This document shows positions 54,059 through 62,149 of a DNA stretch of 64,000 bases, in pieces. The translations under genes and the position numbers were made by a program. Positions within the stretch are counted from its first letter, which is position 1. Every line of letters begins with the position of its first letter. The notes below the pieces were generated by a model. That model saw only the letters and a list, made by a program, of their open reading frames with translations. It did not search any database and had not been told where the DNA came from. Source of the DNA: Bacteroidales bacterium (GTDB lineage: Bacteria; Bacteroidota; Bacteroidia; Bacteroidales; UBA932); the NCBI GenBank assembly GCA_017546605.1, contig JAFYSH010000017.1:1-64000 (forward strand), given 5' to 3'.

Positions 54059-55480
54059 ATGGGCGGATTATTCGGCGTCATTTCGAAACAAAGTTGCCGT
54101 ACTGACTTGTTCTACGGAACAGACTATCACTCACATTTAGGAACCAAACGTGGAGGAATGGCCGTTTACAATGGCAATGGTATTTTTGCCAGGGACATTC
54201 ACAACATCGAAAACTCCTACTTCCGCATTAAGTTTGAGGAAGATCTCCCGAAATACACCGGAAATGCGGGTATTGGCGTCATCAGCGATACCGATGCCCA
54301 ACCCATTCTGCTCAACTCACACCTGGGAAAATACGCCGTAGCTACCGTTGGAAAAATCTCCAACATTGAAGAACTGGAAAAAGAAATGCTCTCCCGTCGG
54401 AAAGCCTTCACAGAACTCAGTTCCGGCAAAACCAATCCGACTGAAATGATTGCCCGTCTTATTGCCGAGGCCGTTTCGTTTGAAGAAGGCATCCTCAACG
54501 TACAAAACTCCATCAAAGGGTCCTGCTCGTTCCTGATCCTCACAGAAAACGATTTGATTGCCTGCCGGGACCGTTATGGCCGTACTCCCCTCATTTTGGC
54601 AGAGAAAGAAACCGAAAGTGGCAAAGCCTACGCCATCGCTTCGGAAACCTGCAGTCTGTTGAACTTGGGTTATGAACAATGCTACGTACTGGGGCCCGGC
54701 GAAGCAGTTCGGATCACACCCGACGGCTATACCACGTGTGTACCCCGAAGAAAGGAAATGCAAATCTGCTCATTCTTGTGGGTGTACTACGGTTACCCGG
54801 CCAGCTCCTACGAAAACATCAACGTCGATCAAGTTCGCCACAACTTGGGATACAGCCTCGGACGCTTGGACAAGAGCGATATTGATGTGGCAGCAGCCAT
54901 CCCGGATTCCGGTACCTGCATGGCCATTGGTTTTGCGCAAGGAAAAGGCATTCCTTTCCGCAATGCCATCGTCAAATATACACCGACCTGGCCCCGGAGT
55001 TTTACACCAACCGACCAGAGCGTTCGCAAGCTCATCGCCAAGATGAAACTCATCCCGAACATATCCTTGTTGCGTGAGAAAAAAATTGTGTTCTGCGATG
55101 ATTCCATCGTTCGAGGCACCCAACTGAAAGACAATGTCAACCACCTCTATGAATATGGCGCCAAGGAGATTCACATCCGCATCAGTTGCCCGCCACTGAT
55201 CCATCCGTGTCCGTTCTTGAATTTCTCCTCTTCCCGTGGTCCACTGGAGCTTATTACCCGCCGATTTATCGAAAGCCGGGAAGGAGCTCACGACCGCAAC
55301 CTGGATCGCTATGCCACAACCGGTTCACCGGAGTACAATGCCTTGGTGGAACACATTTGTGAAGAATTGAAAGTGGCTTCTTTGGAATTCAACACCGTCG
55401 AACAAGTGGTAGATGCGATCGGCTTACCGAAATGCCAAATCTGCACCCACTGCTTTGATGGAAGCAGTTACGGTCACTAA
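54059..55480 (+). CDS. Amidophosphoribosyltransferase paralogue without N-terminal Cys nucleophile
   Basis: 473 residues. It has the two-domain PurF plan: an Ntn glutamine amidotransferase fold (HLGTKRGGMAVYNG, GNAGIGVISDTDAQP) and a PRTase domain with the PRPP loop IVFCDDSIVRGTQL. The chain starts MGGLFGV, so the Cys that must become residue 1 in PurF is missing. The C-terminal CQICTHC and other Cys resemble Fe-S ligands of Bacillus-type PurF. It may use ammonia, or act on another substrate. A standard purF could be elsewhere in the genome. Confidence 0.85.
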   Translation: MGGLFGVISKQSCRTDLFYGTDYHSHLGTKRGGMAVYNGNGIFARDIHNIENSYFRIKFEEDLPKYTGNAGIGVISDTDAQPILLNSHLGKYAVATVGKISNIEELEKEMLSRRKAFTELSSGKTNPTEMIARLIAEAVSFEEGILNVQNSIKGSCSFLILTENDLIACRDRYGRTPLILAEKETESGKAYAIASETCSLLNLGYEQCYVLGPGEAVRITPDGYTTCVPRRKEMQICSFLWVYYGYPASSYENINVDQVRHNLGYSLGRLDKSDIDVAAAIPDSGTCMAIGFAQGKGIPFRNAIVKYTPTWPRSFTPTDQSVRKLIAKMKLIPNISLLREKKIVFCDDSIVRGTQLKDNVNHLYEYGAKEIHIRISCPPLIHPCPFLNFSSSRGPLELITRRFIESREGAHDRNLDRYATTGSPEYNALVEHICEELKVASLEFNTVEQVVDAIGLPKCQICTHCFDGSSYGH

Positions 55481-56601
55481 TCCCGCGACTGATCTTTCAT
55501 CCGATCGGTCAAGCGTTGAACCACCTTGAACTGCGAAAGGAACTCTGCTGCAAAGACCCGGATGACCGTATAAGACGGAATTGCCACCAACATACCAACA
55601 ATGCCGCCAATATGCGCCGCCAATAGAATCACAATAAAGATTTCTAACGGGTGCGCCTTGACGCTATTGGCATAGATGTAGGGCTGAAATACAAACACAT
55701 CCACCAAGTGAGTTACCACAAAGATGGCCACCAGCGTTATAAAATACAGACCGGCTGGTGTTTCTCCCAATTCTCCATAATGGGAAACAAACCCGATGAG
55801 CGTACCAAAAGCGCCTCCAGTCAACGGTCCCACATAGGGAATAACGTTCACAACACCCGATATGAAGGCCAAAACGACAGCCATGGAAAAATTCAAGCCA
55901 GCAATGTAATACAAGCCAATGGTATTCAGAGATGTAATTAAAATCGTTTCCAACGAAATCCCCAAGAAATAACGCACCAACAACTGATTGATGGAGTTCA
56001 AAGCTCGGGATATGTTCTGTTCATAACGGTCGGGAACCATGGCCTGCAAAATACGAGTCAACGTCTGCTCATCCTGCAGGAAAAAGTAGGAAATAAAAAT
56101 GACTGAGAACAAGCCGATTCCAAAATCTACCAACAAAGAAGCCGCCTCTCCCAAAACCCCCGACAACATCGAAAACGAGATGGAACTCCGGATCGCATCC
56201 ACCCCACTTTGAATCACTGAAAAGTCCTCTGGTAACGTCGGAAACATGGCCCGCAAGGTCTCGTTCAACTGAACAAAAAACCGAGGTTCATCCCCCATGA
56301 TCTGTTCGATGTTCAAACCGTGAATCTGGGTAAACAGATGCCCGATCATTGGAGACAAGAACATGAAGAAACTGACCAGCACCCCAAATACAACAATCAA
56401 CGCCAAGAATGCCGCCAACGAGGCCGGAATCGAAAAACGGCCGATCCTCCATCGACAGATGTAACGCACCAACGGCTTACCGATCAAAGAGATGACAACT
56501 GCCACAGCAATGTAGGTGAGTACCGAGCTGAAATACCAGCTCAAAAAACCGATCAACGCAATTGCAGCAACGATGATGATGTAACGGGAAAGCTTGTTCA
56601 T
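55477..56601 (-). CDS. AI-2E family transporter (PerM-like)
   Basis: 374 residues from the ATG at 56601; the TTG at 56622 lies in the promoter -7 box. About eight membrane segments in the AI-2E/PerM pattern: pairs at both ends, a central soluble loop (70-150) and the conserved VNVIPYVGPLTGGAFG. Members export diverse small molecules or ions; the AI-2 link should not be assumed. Its stop shares CTAA with the PurF paralogue stop. Confidence 0.9.
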   Translation of the reverse strand: MNKLSRYIIIVAAIALIGFLSWYFSSVLTYIAVAVVISLIGKPLVRYICRWRIGRFSIPASLAAFLALIVVFGVLVSFFMFLSPMIGHLFTQIHGLNIEQIMGDEPRFFVQLNETLRAMFPTLPEDFSVIQSGVDAIRSSISFSMLSGVLGEAASLLVDFGIGLFSVIFISYFFLQDEQTLTRILQAMVPDRYEQNISRALNSINQLLVRYFLGISLETILITSLNTIGLYYIAGLNFSMAVVLAFISGVVNVIPYVGPLTGGAFGTLIGFVSHYGELGETPAGLYFITLVAIFVVTHLVDVFVFQPYIYANSVKAHPLEIFIVILLAAHIGGIVGMLVAIPSYTVIRVFAAEFLSQFKVVQRLTDRMKDQSRD

Positions 56602-56619
56602 AAGTTCGTATTTGGAAAC

Positions 56620-56627
56620 CAAAATTA
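56620..56627 (-). promoter_or_regulatory. -7 box of the AI-2E transporter gene
   Basis: TAATTTTG on the minus strand, giving a predicted leader of about 15 nt. There is no clear -33 box. Confidence 0.5.
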
Positions 56628-56648
56628 GCGATTATAATTGAAAAATGC

Positions 56649-56656
56649 TACTTTTG
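56649..56656 (+). promoter_or_regulatory. -7 box of the S46 peptidase gene
   Basis: TACTTTTG, predicted leader about 33 nt. The -33 element is weak. Confidence 0.45.
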
Positions 56657-56692
56657 TAAGATATAAAATTTTAACCGAACACGCGTTTATCC

Positions 56693-58774
56693 ATGAAAAA
56701 AAGACTCAGCATTCTTTGTTGCCTGCTCCTGTCCGTTCCCCTGTTGGCCGATGAGGGAATGTGGCTTCCTGCGTTGATTTCCCAACGGATTCAAGATATG
56801 CAATCCAAAGGCTTCCAATTGGATGCCGATGCCATTTACAGCATCAACCAAGCCTCCCTGAAGGACGCCGTAGTTTTGTTTGGCAGGGGGTGCACAGGAG
56901 AACTCATTTCCAACGAAGGTCTGTTGTTAACCAACCACCACTGTGGTTACGGTCAAATCCAACAACATAGCTCGGTAGAGCACGATTACCTGCGCGACGG
57001 CTTTTGGGCCATGACCCGCGAAGAAGAATTACCCAACCCCGGACTCAGTGTCAGTTTCCTGGATCGGATGGAAGACGTTACCCAAGCCGTATTGGCCGGA
57101 ACGACTTTCGACATGGAAAAAGACCTGCGCGACTCCATCATTCAAGCCAACTCCAAAGAATTGATTGCAAGCGCAACTGCTGACGGAAATGGTCTCCGCG
57201 CTTCGGTAGAGGCTCTGTACTATGGCAACCAATACTTTCTGTTTGTCTATCGGGAATTCCGCGATGTCCGTCTGGTGGGCGCTCCCCCGTCCTCCATTGG
57301 AAAGTTTGGTGGGGATACCGACAACTGGATGTGGCCCCGACACACCGGTGACTTTTCCATTTTCCGCATTTATGCCGATGCCAACAACAATCCGGCCGAA
57401 TATGCAGCGGACAACCGTCCTTACCAACCCAAGCAATTCTTCAAAATCTCGCTCAAAGGCGTTCAAGAAGGCGACTTCACATTTGTATATGGCTTCCCGG
57501 GATCAACCCGAGAGTACATTCACTCCGAAGAAGTTCACTATATTTCGGAAGTTTCCAACCCGCATAAGATCAAACTCCGCACCTTGCGTTTGGATATCCA
57601 AAAACGCTACATGAATGCTGACCAAGCTGTCCGAATCCAATACTCTTCCAAAAATGCCGGAGTTGCCAATGCTTGGAAAAAATGGCAAGGCGAAATGAAA
57701 GGCATCCGCAAAATGAATACGGTGGCCAATAAGAAAGCCTACGAAAAAGCATTCCAGAAATGGGCACGGGGTACCCGCTATGAACGCATACTTCCCCAAT
57801 TGGATTCGCTGTACCGAATTCTGGAACCCTACGCATTTGCAACCGACTATTACAATGAAACCATTCGCACGGTTGAACTCATCCGCTTTGCTCAAACAGC
57901 TCAACAACAGCTCTCCCGCCAACCGGAAAAATTCCAGGAATCAATGGCAGCTTTCTACAAAGACTATTATTTACCCATTGACAAAGACTGTTTTGTGGCC
58001 ATTCTAAAAGAATACCAACAGTCTGTTCCGGAAAATTTCAAACCTGCCTACTACCAAGAGCAACTCAAAGCCTATGGCAGTATTGAAGCCTGGGCAGACG
58101 ACCTGTTCTCCCGCTCCATCTTTACCGACCGGGCGCAAACGGAAGCCATTGCACCGAATACAGATTTCTCCTCGGACCCTGCTTTGGAAATGGGCAGCGC
58201 CTTCCAATCCTGGTACAACGAAGAAATCCTGCCGGTAACGCAACGCATCCAAGGCCAAATTCGCCAATTGTACAGTGACTATATGAGGGGACAGATGGAG
58301 TTTGAATCCAAGAAACCGTTCTATCCGGATGCCAACCTCACCCTGCGCGTAGCCTATGGTAAAGTACAAGGCTACTCCCCGGCTGATGGCATTTACTTCC
58401 AGCCGACTTCAACCCTGGACGGCATCATGGAAAAAGACAATCCTGAGATATTTGATTACAACATCCCGCAACGCCTGCGCGACCTCTATGCTGCCCGAGA
58501 TTTCGGAAGATGGGAAGTAAATGGCAGTGTCCCTGTGTGCTTCATTGCAGACAACCACACATCGGGAGGCAACTCAGGCAGTCCGGTCATCAATGCAGAA
58601 GGGCATTTGATTGGCACGAACTTCGACCGGGTATGGGAAGGCACGATGAGCGATATTGTCTTCGACCCGGAAGTCTGCCGCAATATTTCCTTGGACATCC
58701 GCTACGTGCTGTTCATTATTGACAAGGTAGCCGAAGCAGACCACCTATTGGATGAAATGGTATTTGTTGAATAA
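56693..58774 (+). CDS. S46 dipeptidyl-peptidase, DPP11-like (Asp/Glu-specific)
   Basis: 693 residues with a signal peptide ending near LLADEG (about 19). Triad: His in TNHHCGYG (82-83), Asp in GGDTDNWMWPRHTGDF (about 207-220), and S628 in GGNSGSPV. The S1 pocket residue 18 positions after the Ser is Arg646 (NFDRVWEG). In Porphyromonas gingivalis, Arg673 (18 after Ser655) gives DPP11 its preference for acidic P1, while DPP7 has Gly. So this enzyme should release Xaa-Asp/Xaa-Glu dipeptides in the periplasm. Confidence 0.93.
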   Translation: MKKRLSILCCLLLSVPLLADEGMWLPALISQRIQDMQSKGFQLDADAIYSINQASLKDAVVLFGRGCTGELISNEGLLLTNHHCGYGQIQQHSSVEHDYLRDGFWAMTREEELPNPGLSVSFLDRMEDVTQAVLAGTTFDMEKDLRDSIIQANSKELIASATADGNGLRASVEALYYGNQYFLFVYREFRDVRLVGAPPSSIGKFGGDTDNWMWPRHTGDFSIFRIYADANNNPAEYAADNRPYQPKQFFKISLKGVQEGDFTFVYGFPGSTREYIHSEEVHYISEVSNPHKIKLRTLRLDIQKRYMNADQAVRIQYSSKNAGVANAWKKWQGEMKGIRKMNTVANKKAYEKAFQKWARGTRYERILPQLDSLYRILEPYAFATDYYNETIRTVELIRFAQTAQQQLSRQPEKFQESMAAFYKDYYLPIDKDCFVAILKEYQQSVPENFKPAYYQEQLKAYGSIEAWADDLFSRSIFTDRAQTEAIAPNTDFSSDPALEMGSAFQSWYNEEILPVTQRIQGQIRQLYSDYMRGQMEFESKKPFYPDANLTLRVAYGKVQGYSPADGIYFQPTSTLDGIMEKDNPEIFDYNIPQRLRDLYAARDFGRWEVNGSVPVCFIADNHTSGGNSGSPVINAEGHLIGTNFDRVWEGTMSDIVFDPEVCRNISLDIRYVLFIIDKVAEADHLLDEMVFVE

Positions 58775-58789
58775 AAAAGAACCTAAGAT

Positions 58790-60100
58790 ATGTTATCGCA
58801 AACCCGCAAAGAGGAAATCCTCGAACTGATCAAAAAAGAAGTAAAACCCGCTCTGGGCTGCACAGAGCCGATCGCCGTTTCGCTGGCGGTTGCCAAAGCA
58901 TGTGAAATTCTCCGCGAACATGGACATACACCTGAGACGGTTGAAATCGAAGTCAGCGCCAACATTCTCAAAAATGGCATGGGCGTAGGCATTCCGGGAA
59001 CCGGCATGGTCGGCCTGCACATTGCCGCAGCACTGGCCATTGCTTGTGGAAAATCCGCTTACGGTTTGGAAGTACTCAAAGACTTGACCCCCGAGGCCGT
59101 ACTCTTCGCCAAAGAAATGGTGAGCGACAAAAAGGTACGCATCCAACTGGCAAAGACACCGTTAAAACTCTACATCCTGGCCCGCATATCCGGCCAAGGC
59201 AACACTGCAGAAACCTTGATCCAAAACAACCACGACACGATTGTTTATACAGCCTACAACCAAACTTCGCTCAGCGATTTGCGTTGTGACCACGAATCCT
59301 CAGATACGGCTTCACATACGAAAGAGAAGGAAACATTGGATTACCATTTGGACATGCAAACCATTTGGAACTTTGCCCAAGAAGCAACCATGGACGAAAT
59401 CCGCTTCATCCTGGAAGCCAAAAACTTGAACAACGCATTGGCACAAGAAGGATTGAACGGGTACGGCCTGGGCGTAGGTAAAACCCTGATGAGCAACCTG
59501 AATTCCGGTGTATTCGGCGATGGGCTGATGGTGTATGCCATGGCGCTTACAGCAGCTGCATCGGATGCTCGGATGGCCGGTTGTACATTACCGGCAATGT
59601 CCAACTCCGGCAGTGGCAACCAAGGGATTACCGTCACAATGCCGGTTGTAGCGACCGCCCAAAAAGTAGGTGCTGATGAGGAAGCATTGGCGCGCGCCTT
59701 GATTTTGGCCCACTTGACTGCCATTCATATCAAAGGCTACTTGGGCAAACTTTCTGCACTTTGCGGCTGTGTCGTCGCCTCTACGGGTGCAGCCTGCGGT
59801 ATTGTACGCCTCAAAGGCGGTACTTTTGAACAAGTCTGCTTCGCCATCAAGAATATGATTGGAAACATCACCGGTATGCTCTGCGACGGCGCCAAAGAAG
59901 GTTGTGCCTTAAAAGTTGGTTCCGGCGTTTCTTCTGCCGTACAATCTGCCGTACTCGCCTTGGAAAATATTTGTATCTCCGAAAGCGACGGTATCATCTA
60001 TAAGGACATTGAAGACACGATTCGGAACTTGGGACACATCGGTAGCAAAGGTATGGAAAACACCGATGCTGTGATTCTGGATATTATGATATGCAAATAA
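58790..60100 (+). CDS. Fe-S L-cysteine desulfidase/L-serine dehydratase-alpha family (UPF0597, CyuA-like)
   Basis: 436 residues. Start KPALGCTEPIAVSLAVAKA; cluster Cys candidates lie in the GCTEP, GCTLPAMSNSGSGNQG and CGCVVASTGAACG regions. Members of this family with three Cys and one open site bind [4Fe-4S] and degrade L-cysteine (CyuA/YhaM) or a related amino acid to pyruvate, ammonia and sulfide. The substrate cannot be fixed here. It is 15 nt after the S46 gene and overlaps the next gene by 10 nt. Confidence 0.9.
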   Translation: MLSQTRKEEILELIKKEVKPALGCTEPIAVSLAVAKACEILREHGHTPETVEIEVSANILKNGMGVGIPGTGMVGLHIAAALAIACGKSAYGLEVLKDLTPEAVLFAKEMVSDKKVRIQLAKTPLKLYILARISGQGNTAETLIQNNHDTIVYTAYNQTSLSDLRCDHESSDTASHTKEKETLDYHLDMQTIWNFAQEATMDEIRFILEAKNLNNALAQEGLNGYGLGVGKTLMSNLNSGVFGDGLMVYAMALTAAASDARMAGCTLPAMSNSGSGNQGITVTMPVVATAQKVGADEEALARALILAHLTAIHIKGYLGKLSALCGCVVASTGAACGIVRLKGGTFEQVCFAIKNMIGNITGMLCDGAKEGCALKVGSGVSSAVQSAVLALENICISESDGIIYKDIEDTIRNLGHIGSKGMENTDAVILDIMICK

Positions 60101-60696
60101 TAGAGCAGGCAAACAGTCTTTTAGCCTTAATGCGAGAACAGGCCGAAAGCGGCGACTTTTGGAAAAACATTCCCCTTGCCCAAGAGTACGCCCTTCGGAT
60201 CGAAGAGTTGCTGCACGATGAGGATTGTGACTGGTGGGACACCCTGGCCTTCTGCGATGCAATCCTCTTGGAAGAACTGCTCAACCAACGGGATACGCCT
60301 CGTTTGTGTCTGCGTTTTATGGCGCTGCGAAACCAGATCCTTCAACAAACCAGGCGAGAAGCCAGCCCGGAAGAATACCAGGAACTTCACCTGACAGAAG
60401 AAGCCGCTCTGGCTATCCAGCAAAAACTCACCGATTACATTGACCCGGCTACCCGCATGGAGGATTGGTTGCACCAATACGGTGGTATGCTCCGTTTTGA
60501 CCCCGTAGAGATGACCCCGCAATGGGAGGAAGCCATCTTCGAGGTCGAATGCGAATGCGAAAAGAAACTAACCAAAGCCAACCGAGGCATGGGGTTCTGC
60601 TTCACCTACTGGAGCACAAAAGCGACTATATTGGCCAAAAAGGGGATTATCTGGAGATCACCCTCACTAATGAATCCCCGGGTGATGTTTGATTAA
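60091..60696 (+). CDS. Uncharacterised protein coupled to the CyuA-like lyase
   Basis: 201 residues, acidic, with no signal peptide or membrane segment. Trp- and Cys-bearing sequences include DEDCDWWDTLAFCDAILLEELL (near 45-66), a helical middle, and a conserved-looking tail (GFCFTYWSTKATILAKKGIIWRSPSLMNPRV). I do not recognise the family. The 10-nt overlap with the upstream lyase argues for co-expression, and a role in amino acid use or as a partner subunit is only a guess. It ends at the 60712 terminator. Confidence 0.7.
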   Translation: MQIIEQANSLLALMREQAESGDFWKNIPLAQEYALRIEELLHDEDCDWWDTLAFCDAILLEELLNQRDTPRLCLRFMALRNQILQQTRREASPEEYQELHLTEEAALAIQQKLTDYIDPATRMEDWLHQYGGMLRFDPVEMTPQWEEAIFEVECECEKKLTKANRGMGFCFTYWSTKATILAKKGIIWRSPSLMNPRVMFD

Positions 60697-60711
60697 GAAA
60701 TCAAGTGTAAC

Positions 60712-60757
60712 AAATAGAAAAGCAGGTGACTAAATTCAGTCACCTGCTTTTCTATTT
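60712..60757. terminator. Very long perfect hairpin terminator
   Basis: A perfect 20-bp stem (60712-60731 with 60738-60757) with a 6-nt loop, between convergent genes. A/T-rich ends give T runs on both strands. Confidence 0.9.
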
Positions 60758-60772
60758 GGGAGGAATCAACCC

Positions 60773-62113
60773 TTATTGTTGGCTAGCTTCAAATGCAGCT
60801 TGGTTGTCAATCAAGAATTGATTGTATTTTTGGTAACCAGCAGCATATTCTTCGCCTTTGTCGCGGAAACGGAAGTAGATTTGTTTCAAACCGTCAGCGA
60901 TGGGATATTGGAAGCCCAAATCTTGGGTCAAACCAAAGGCTGTTTCAAAAGGTTCGATTGCTTGCAACAAATAAGATTCAAATTCTTTGCTAATCTTTTC
61001 GTAACCTGCAGTATCCATGAAATCCAATGCATCCATACGTCTTTGTGCATCGATCGCCATTTCAAAGTAAGTGTTACCTACAGAGTAAATACCGAAGAGG
61101 TAAGTCGGATCTACTTCGAACGATTTACGGTAGCAATTGATTGCTTTTTCATAGTCTTTCATGTTCAAGTAAACGTTACCTTCTGCATAAATCAAGGATG
61201 CATTTTCAGGTTCGTTGGCTTGTGCTGAGTGAATCAAATCCAAAATCTTATTCGGATCGTCGTTGGTATCAATGTAGAGGTTGATCAAAGAAACCAAGAT
61301 CGATTGATTGCTGGGATATTCTTGGAAACCTTTGTTCAACAAAACTTTTGCTTCTTCAATCTTGTTTTGTTGTTTCAAGATTTCAGCTTGGTTTGCATAA
61401 ATGGCACCGTTTTGTACATAACCCATTTGAATGCAAACATCAAACAAACTGATGGCGCGTTCCAACTCGTTGCTCATTTGAGCCGTCAAAGCTGCATTGT
61501 AAATAGCCAAAGTATCCACAACGTTCAAAATTTGGTTATTACCGAATTTCGCAGTTTTTTCGAATTTAACGGAAGCAGCTGAATAATCTCCCAACATGTA
61601 AGAGTTCACTGCATCATTCATTGAATCATCTTTCAATTGACGAAGTGCAGTAGCCAATTCATCTCTCTTAGAACCTTTTTGATCCAACTCAGCAGCTTTT
61701 GCATAAGCATCATAAGCAGCTTGAAGTGCGTCGCCTTCCACTACCGGTTTGGTAACTACGATGATTTCAAGGATACCACCTTGGTTGTAGTACAATTCTT
61801 TATCTTCGTACACATCCACAAAGAAGGGAACACCTTGTACTTCACGTTGTTCTGAAGACAGAACGCGTTGCTTGCCCAAAATCACCTTCACTTGACCTGC
61901 AGGCATACCCGGCCAAATATCTTTGGAAGGATTGCGGTATGCATTGGCATAAGCCTCACCCAAGCTAAACCATGTAGCGTATTTGGCTGCTTTTTTCGGG
62001 TTTTCGCTATTCTCAATAGCGGTCTTCAGTTTCTTCTCAACTTGTTCACGAGATTGCGCAAAAGATACCAAGCTCAATCCCATTGCAAACGCTAGAAAAA
62101 ATACTTTTTTCAT
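60773..62113 (-). CDS. Exported tetratricopeptide-repeat protein
   Basis: 446 residues with a signal peptide (MKKVFFLAFAMGLSLVSFAQ). An N-terminal helical part with EENPKKAAKYATWFSLGEAYANAY is followed by an insert (about 55-120) with strands, then TPR units from about 150 to 440 (for example EAKVLLNKGFQEYPSNQSILVSLINLYI and KDYEKAINCYRKSFEVDPTYL). Periplasmic scaffold of unknown partner. It lies 36 nt after gyrA, an order I recall from other Bacteroidales. Confidence 0.88.
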   Translation of the reverse strand: MKKVFFLAFAMGLSLVSFAQSREQVEKKLKTAIENSENPKKAAKYATWFSLGEAYANAYRNPSKDIWPGMPAGQVKVILGKQRVLSSEQREVQGVPFFVDVYEDKELYYNQGGILEIIVVTKPVVEGDALQAAYDAYAKAAELDQKGSKRDELATALRQLKDDSMNDAVNSYMLGDYSAASVKFEKTAKFGNNQILNVVDTLAIYNAALTAQMSNELERAISLFDVCIQMGYVQNGAIYANQAEILKQQNKIEEAKVLLNKGFQEYPSNQSILVSLINLYIDTNDDPNKILDLIHSAQANEPENASLIYAEGNVYLNMKDYEKAINCYRKSFEVDPTYLFGIYSVGNTYFEMAIDAQRRMDALDFMDTAGYEKISKEFESYLLQAIEPFETAFGLTQDLGFQYPIADGLKQIYFRFRDKGEEYAAGYQKYNQFLIDNQAAFEASQQ

Positions 62114-62149
62114 AATCAGGATAATTGATTGTTAATAAAATTATTATTG

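Noticed and set aside
55477..56622. TTG start at 56622 for the AI-2E transporter
   Set aside because: It falls inside the promoter -7 box; the ATG at 56601 fits the start of the first membrane helix.
26996..60757. Dispersed repeat family formed by the long hairpins at 26996-27039 and 60712-60757
   Set aside because: Their sequences differ; both sit between convergent genes and act as ordinary bidirectional terminators.
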